Source: Adenanthera pavonina
Lineage: Eukaryota > Streptophyta > Magnoliopsida > Fabales > Fabaceae
Assembly (NCBI GenBank): GCA_026686845.1
Contig: JAIVEN010000023.1
Coordinates: forward strand, 14,898,001 to 14,962,000
Reading direction: 5' to 3'
DNA length: 64,000 nucleotides
Each line of letters starts with the position of its first letter. Position 1 is the stretch's first letter. Below, in pieces: positions 58,714 to 64,000 of the stretch. The notes beneath the pieces were generated by a model, which was not told where the DNA came from, did not search any database, and saw only the letters and a program-made list of their open reading frames with translations. The position numbers and the translations under genes were made by a program.

Positions 58714-59280
58714 GTAACGCGCCCCAACTCTATGTGTAAACTGAATGTGCAATAGTCGTAGGCTGGATGGTGTGAGTTGAACTTTCTTTGCCCAATAGGA
58801 AGTATTTGGGAGTTTGTGGATCACGGCTGCTTTAAGAATTTGGTTTAAGTCTGATTGGGACCTTTTCCTGTTGTTATTGACTCTGCGTGTGGGGACCAGT
58901 GGAATGCAAATTGCTGATGTTTGTGAATGTAGGCCATGGTTAGATACTTTATCCTTGTGTTGGTCTGTGGTCCCCTGCTTGATCACTCCCGGGTCTGCCA
59001 TTATTTTATAGTTGTTCACATGCTTTGCTGCTATCCTGTGTCCTGTGTTCGGCCTATTGGTGGTCCCCTTGGTTGTTGCTTATAGTGAGTGGTTCACTTT
59101 GTTAATCGTCTTTTAGCTTAGTGAGCTATTCTGTCTGTTGGTGGGTCAAGCTATTGTCTTCAACTTGTAATAGGTCTCCTGTTTGTAGCTTGTTGTGGTC
59201 CTTAGGTTAAATTGTCTTTCTGTCTTTTGAGGTCTTTGAGCTGGTTGTCTTCTATCTGCCTAATGATTGCGTCTTTGCAG
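58714..59280 (+). other. Predicted intron upstream of the 3' open frame
   Basis: GTAACG at 58714 and GTCTTTGCAG ending at 59280, two bases before the ATG at 59283. T-rich and non-coding. Splicing is inferred, not shown. Confidence 0.45.
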
Positions 59281-59282
59281 GT

Positions 59283-60374
59283 ATGGCCCGCACCAAAAGA
59301 TCTACTCGATCACAGGCAGCGCCTCCTCCTCCACCCCCACCTCAACCTGAACATCCAGAAGAAGAGGAAAGAGTAGAGCTTGAGAAGCCCCGACCTCTCA
59401 TTTTGGAGAGATACTTCCCATATAATAGTGACCTACGATTTTGGCAGGGGATAGAGTCTTACGGCTTTGAATACTTGGCGGGGAAACGAGAAGGAGGGTC
59501 TCTCACTATGGTCCGAGAGTTTTGTGAGGACGCAGAGAAACGCACCTCTGTGCGGTGCAAGGTGCGGGGCAAATGGGTCGAAATCACTAAGCACCTCATA
59601 TAGTCAACCTTCCAAATCCCTGTGGTGACCAATTGTAGGTACCGGTATTTCACTGAGCACACTGACGAGGTACCTTATCAGGACATTGCTGAGCTGATTA
59701 CTTTACCAGGCCGAGCCCAGTGGCACATCGTTGATGGCGTCCACCGTCACATCAAGCGGGCTCATTTGCATCGAACAGCGCGGTACTGGCTGCACTTTAT
59801 CTGTAATAATCTTGTACCAGTCAGCCATTTGAGTGATGTTAATCGGGAACGGGCCCTCCTCATCTATCTATTCATACGCGGAGAGCCTGTAGACGCAGCC
59901 CAGCTCATTTTTTATTATTTGAGGAACTCGATCCCCAAGGCACATTTACCCATTGGATTTCCCCATTTGATCTCCGGGTTCTGCATCAAGGCCGGAGTGC
60001 CCCTGACACAGCAAAGGGTGGAGCTCTTCCCACACAAGCAAGAGTTCAACTATGATTCCATCAGAGTAGCCGACATGGTAGAGCCTGGGGAGGAGCAGCC
60101 ACCGGATGAGCCCGGAGAGGTGGCACCCATTGAGCAGCCTGCACCACCATCACCACCACCACCTGCTGAGGAGTATACGATGGAGCGCTTATTTCTTTAT
60201 CTTCAGCAGGTCCATCAGGACGTCCGGCACATTAGTACCTCTCAAGCCAGAATGGATAGAAACATCCGGCGGCTGGCCCAGCACTTGCAGATCCCTTTAT
60301 CTCCGGATGACACAGCCGGACCGTCAGCGCATCGGAAGATGCCCGGAGAGCAGGATTCCACGGATGACAGCTAG
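59283..60374 (+). pseudogene. Extra 3' open frame of the Athila-like element (plant transposon-protein type), one nonsense codon
   Basis: Begins MARTKRSTRSQA followed by a proline run. A TAG at 59601-59603 interrupts the frame, which continues unchanged to a stop at 60372-60374. The part after the stop (RYFTEHTDEVPYQDIAELI, RARYWLHF-like and FPHLISGFCIKAGVP strings) resembles the domain often named putative plant transposon protein in gypsy elements (recalled). A Pro-rich stretch and a helical tail with TMERLFLYLQQVHQDVRHI follow. It occupies the place of the so-called env-like gene of Athila, but no signal peptide or transmembrane segment is visible, so an envelope role is unsupported. Function unknown. 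Only the single stop breaks it. Confidence 0.8.
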
Positions 60375-60650
60375 CTCTGGGCTTTTATTTTGTTCTGTCA
60401 TGTTTTTACTCTTTGTTTTGCGCTCTTATTCCTGTTTTTTTTGGATTCCTTCCGTTATTTGCATTGTAGTTTTCATCTCTTTGTGCGAACCTTGGTTTTA
60501 TTTAATGTCTCAAACTCACTCTGTTGCAATTCTTGGTTTAGGTATATTCCTATAGTTGAGATTTTGGTTGCTGCAGTTTGTTATTGCTTTAATTGCTCTG
60601 ACATATTCTTTTTGCCCCTCATTTTACCCCGGTGCATTGTTCCTGCCATT

Positions 60651-60681
60651 GAGGACAATGTCCCATTTAAGTTTGGGGGTG
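60651..60681 (+). repeat. Internal copy of the polypurine-tract cassette
   Basis: GAGGAC, 12 bases, then AAGTTTGGGGGTG. It has the same spacing and tract as the cassette that abuts the 3' LTR, 1314 bp further on. Confidence 0.85.
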
Positions 60682-61462
60682 AGGGATGCTTTTGTTTGTT
60701 GGGCTGATTTGTTTGGTGGGCTGGATTGATGTGGCTTTAAACTTTTACCATTACCCTTCCTCCTTCCAAATCTTACTTTGAGCCAGATTGTTGAGTTATC
60801 TTTTGAATTGAATGCATGAATCCAATGATAGTGGGTGCTTAAATTATAAATTGCTCAGGAAGGGTATGTAATGCTTATAGCTACTTGAATTACAATGTCA
60901 ATTTCTTGTTTTGTGGTGATTTTGAAGAAACCTTCTGCACACAATAATTGAGGAATAATTTGAATGCTTGTATTAAGAAAGAATGGTAGCAAATTGATGT
61001 GCATAGATTGTTTGAATGTCATCACTCTAGAACCTATCTTGGAACCTCTTGAGGCTAATCTAGAACTTCATGTATTTTTGAGAAGTGATTTGGGCATTCT
61101 TTAAAATGCGTTTGAGCCTTTCTTGCCTACCCTGATGAATATCTAATCGCTTGATTCCCATTTGAGCCTTAAATTGAAAAACCATGTGAATTGGCTTGTT
61201 GGAACCTATGAAACCTTACCCACTTAGCCCGAAAAACCATAAATTACCCTTGATCTTGAGATAATTGATAAGTCACGAAGTGGCGATTAAAGATGGTGAA
61301 GGGAGGGGAAATGATGTGAATTGTATATTTGGGTACATGGTTATATTAGCTGCACTCTCTTGAATCATTAAAGTCACCTACTATGTTGATATAAAAAAAA
61401 AGACTATTCAGAGAGGTGCAAGAGTCCAAGAATGTTTGGGGTGCAAATGTTCATTAAGAGAT

Positions 61463-61475
61463 AAGTTTGGGGGGG
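61463..61475 (+). repeat. Third polypurine-like word
   Basis: AAGTTTGGGGGGG without the upstream GAGGAC element. Confidence 0.6.
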
Positions 61476-61964
61476 TTGTTACTTGGCTTCATAATATCTC
61501 AGAGTTCAAAAGAAGGAAGAGAGATGATATGTAATGCATCATTTATCTCAAGATATTTGCAATCCCTCTGCCCTCTTCATTTCAGTAAGCTATTGATCCT
61601 GGCCACGCTACAAGCTTAAAAGTCCCATTGATCTCATAGGTATATGGTGGTTATCTTATAAGTGGAGAGGGGAGAAAAGGTTAGGCATATGAAGTATTGA
61701 TATTGAAGCATTTTGTTTATGCAGATTGGAGTGTTACTTTCAATCTTGTTACTTGCAGGAAAGTTGCTCTTTGATGAAACACACACACTCTTTGAAATTC
61801 CAAAAAAAAAAACTGGTTATTGGATTGAAAGTCATGTAGCTATTGTCATTTAACTCATTCCTTTGTTATTTATCTTCAGTGGCACTTGATGAGGAAAAAG
61901 TTCATGCTGCCATAGTAATTAGATAGCTTTACAATCTAGCTGGTTTTCTTTAGTCAGTCTACTC

Positions 61965-61995
61965 GAGGACGAGTAATTGTATAAGTTTGGGGGTG
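61965..61995 (+). other. Polypurine tract cassette directly before the 3' LTR
   Basis: GAGGAC, 12 bases, AAGTTTGGGGGTG, ending at the base before the 3' LTR, where the plus-strand primer must lie. Confidence 0.9.
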
Positions 61996-63362
61996 TGTTA
62001 ATCATACCAAATTACATCATTTCAGCACATTTTCCTTGAGTTGCGCATTCATATATGTACATACTTGATACTCGGGATAGGAAAATATGGTGTAATCCTA
62101 ATAATGCATGATAGTATATTTTTGCATTATTATGCATTAGTTTATACCCGGAAAAGATTTTAAATCCTCTTCTTTTTTGTAGGAATTTTGGGAGAGCAAT
62201 GGAACGGCCCCTTGGAGATCAAAGGAGTGAGAAAGGAGGGAAGATGCTTCTGGAGAATCCACGCCGCGGCCGAAAGAATGAAGCCGCGGCCGCATGCAGA
62301 CAGAGCAGAAAGATAAGTAAGCCCAGCTCACTATGCCGCCGCGGCCACGATCCTATAGCCGCGGCGATAACCCCTCGTCAGCAAAACGCAAAGCTTCACT
62401 CGAACGCTGGATTCTTAAGGGGGAGGAGAGCTAGGGCACGGGAGAGTCGGAGAAGTCATTCTGGGGAGCTTGGGTATGCTGGCATTTGATTCTTTGAAGG
62501 AGCTCGAAGCTAGGATTTGAAGTTCCGGGCAGATTTCAGCATCATTCCTTGATTCTCTTGCATCTACTTCCTCCTCGTTTCACTTTTGTTCAAAAATGAT
62601 ATCGATTGAGATATATGTTTTGATGATGTTGTTGAACATGAGTGGCTAGTGTTCATTTCTAGGATTATTCTGAACTCTTGCATGGATTGAACACTCATGT
62701 CTCTATTATAATTGTAATTAATGCAATCGTTATGTTGATTTAACTCTACTCTTAATGCTTCTTATTGTTTAGCCATCAATAAGATTGTTTAGTTTATTTA
62801 AGTTATGCTTGAGAAAGTTAGCTTATATAAAGAACTTGAGTTGGGTCGTATGAGAACTTGAATCTTGCTTTGCTGAGTGACAAGTTGTGTTAGTGGGATA
62901 GAGATATACTCATTAACCTCATATAGTCACTTAGGATTTGGATTGAATACGAAGGGTTCATTAATTAGAAAGAGATTATCTAATTAATCACACTAACAGC
63001 TATTTGGAGATTCGAGAGAGCATAAATAGTTAAATTGATGTCCTGACTAACATAACCTTGCATTAAGAACAATTGTAAAAAGGGTTTAAGTGGGTATTCA
63101 TGAAATACAAGGGAAATGAATAATCCTAGATCTCCTTGAATTCTTAAAGTTCTCAGTGTCCGTGTTGCTAATTTTGTACGCTTGTCTTCATAGTTGAAGT
63201 TAATTGAATAGTGAACTTCTAAATTACTTTGCTGAAATTAATCGGAAATGCGATGTCCAATGTTTGACTGCTTTTTAATCTAAGTCCCTGTGAGAATGAT
63301 ACTCATTCATCGCTTTACTATACCTCAGCCCGTACGCTTGCGGTATAACCTGGTGGTGAACA
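61996..63362 (+). repeat. 3' LTR of the gypsy element
   Basis: 1367 bp, 12 transitions from the 5' LTR and no indels. TATATAA at 62824-62830. Confidence 0.97.
62263..62365. repeat. Two paired-octamer GC palindrome modules in the 3' LTR
   Basis: GCCGCGGC at 62263-62270 and 62283-62290, and at 62338-62345 and 62358-62365. Here both octamers of the first module are perfect, whereas the 5' LTR has one C-to-T change. Confidence 0.9.
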
Positions 63363-63367
63363 TGTAT
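63363..63367. repeat. Target-site duplication TGTAT, right
   Basis: Identical to 52761-52765. Confidence 0.9.
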
Positions 63368-63716
63368 GAACCAATAGCTCGGCCAAATGACTACCTTGCT
63401 TGATATTGCATACATAGTCTTCATTAGCTATCAGTGATATACAAAATTAAAAATGTACAGTTCTACCACTAGGTAGAAGTAGTGATGCTATCCCATTTAA
63501 AGCAACATTTAATTCAATTTTGCCATTGAATCTTAATGAAACCGACAGATTGTTCCATATATATGTCTTACCTGTGCCTCAATAGCCATATACAAAGAAA
63601 ACACCACTAGATTCAATCGCCTATGTCATTTCTTCATAAATATTCTTTTGTTTATATGTTAATGATTTGAAAATTCGGGACAACTCATCATCCAAAATGG
63701 TTCTATCATAGTTTAG
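63363..63716 (-). pseudogene. Helitron PIF1-type helicase relic, N-terminal part with motif I
   Basis: On the minus strand from 63716 down: NYDRTILDDELSRIFKSL, TYKQKNIYEEM, then SSGVFFVYGY followed by a stop where the Walker A loop GGTGKT should begin (GTG is still readable after it), then NVALNGIASLLLPSGRT and CNIKQGSHLAELL. This is the region directly upstream of the motif II segment at 52765, so one helicase gene is split by the gypsy insertion. Two or more stops show it was already dying. Confidence 0.85.
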
Positions 63717-64000
63717 TAGGGATATATTTTCTCATACTATGTTGACTTGTTTAACTTATGCAACTTGTGGTGTGGTGGATTAACTCAGTTGACTTGTTCA
63801 ATCTATAATTCATAATGAAGATTATGAATTATAGATAATGAAAATAATAAAGTTGTTGTCATGCACAATACCACTGGTCTTTGCCATTGGAAGGTTATGT
63901 TGAACTTATGTGAAATTTAACTCTCATGGATCTTTTGATGCAAGCAGGAATCGAGAGGTAGTAGAGTTACTTCCTATGATGCTTCTGGTACGGCCATTGA
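63717..64000. other. Helitron-flanking AT-rich end of the window
   Basis: No readable helicase text beyond 63716. Contains a perfect hairpin at 63801-63836. Confidence 0.4.
63801..63836. repeat. Perfect 16-bp hairpin, 4-base loop
   Basis: ATCTATAATTCATAAT (63801-63816), loop GAAG, exact inverse complement 63821-63836. Confidence 0.9.

Larger units (their letters stand above)
60375..61995 (+). other. 3' non-coding region of the gypsy element
   Basis: T-rich, no coding sequence recognised. It contains three polypurine-tract-like words AAGTTTGGGGG (60669, 61463, 61983), listed separately for the first and last. Confidence 0.6.
52766..63362 (+). mobile_element. Athila-like Ty3/gypsy LTR retrotransposon, PR-RT deleted
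   Basis: Complete structural element of 10,597 bp: two 1367-bp LTRs with TGTTA...GAACA ends, a tRNA-Asp-type primer-binding site, gag, a pol remnant, a long 3' region with an extra open frame, polypurine tracts and a 5-bp target duplication. Large LTRs, the tRNA-Asp primer, gag with a CX2CX3HX4C knuckle and TLRSGKQ end, and an extra frame downstream of integrase point to the Athila branch; lineage assignment is by recall. Protease, RT and the first part of RNase H are missing, so the copy needs help from a complete relative. The LTRs differ at 12 of 1367 positions, indicating a fairly recent insertion. It lies inside a Helitron helicase relic of opposite orientation. Confidence 0.93.

Noticed and set aside
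59283..60374. Calling the 3' frame an envelope gene
   Set aside because: No signal peptide, transmembrane or fusion-like segment is visible; position alone is not enough.

Overview
The window is nuclear DNA of a eudicot plant. It has GT-AG introns, a cytosolic HSP70 gene interrupted at the usual plant position, an OST4 microprotein gene, a plant CUE-domain gene, and abundant Ty1/copia, Ty3/gypsy (Athila-like), Helitron and Stowaway-type elements in very AT-rich DNA. The sequence does not let me name the species.

Layout. 1-5640 holds a decayed Ty1/copia element on the + strand. 5876-7120 is a broken copy of a mitochondrial-type RRM (ORRM2-like) gene with introns still recognisable. 8247-16966 is a gene island: a five-exon CUE-domain gene (-), a 37-residue OST4 gene (+) head-to-head with it, and a three-exon FUSC-type membrane protein gene (-) converging on OST4. 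16967-35190 is gene-poor and AT-rich. It carries Stowaway-like MITEs, two Helitron helicase relics and a 1.8-kb long-TIR element (28679-30520) with a nested MITE. 35197-41983 is a second island: HSP70 (+) with a compact heat-shock promoter, a LINE tail relic, and an HSP20-like (alpha-crystallin domain) gene (-). 42000-51640 is again gene-free, with a cluster of Stowaway-like MITEs (one inside another) and a 1.3-kb long inverted repeat.

From 51640 to the end a Helitron PIF1-type helicase relic (-) is split by a 10.6-kb Athila-like gypsy element (52766-63362). The insertion is bounded by a 5-bp target duplication TGTAT and two 1367-bp LTRs that differ at 12 sites, all transitions. The element keeps gag and an integrase with its D,D35E triad. 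It has lost protease, reverse transcriptase and the start of RNase H by an internal deletion, and carries two further nonsense codons.

Most unusual structure: the gypsy element carries a repeated module of two self-complementary GCCGCGGC octamers separated by exactly 12 bases. The module occurs twice in each LTR upstream of the TATA box, and five times in a diverged array of about 67-bp period in the 3' non-coding part. The 8-12-8 geometry is kept in all seven distinct copies although the surrounding sequence is not. A polypurine-tract cassette (GAGGAC-N12-AAGTTTGGGGGTG) is also duplicated 1314 bp apart. Exons, introns and small genes outside long open frames (OST4, the CUE exons, the RRM relic, the Helitron and LINE relics) were assembled by reading conserved protein motifs and splice sites by eye. 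No alignment or database search was run.
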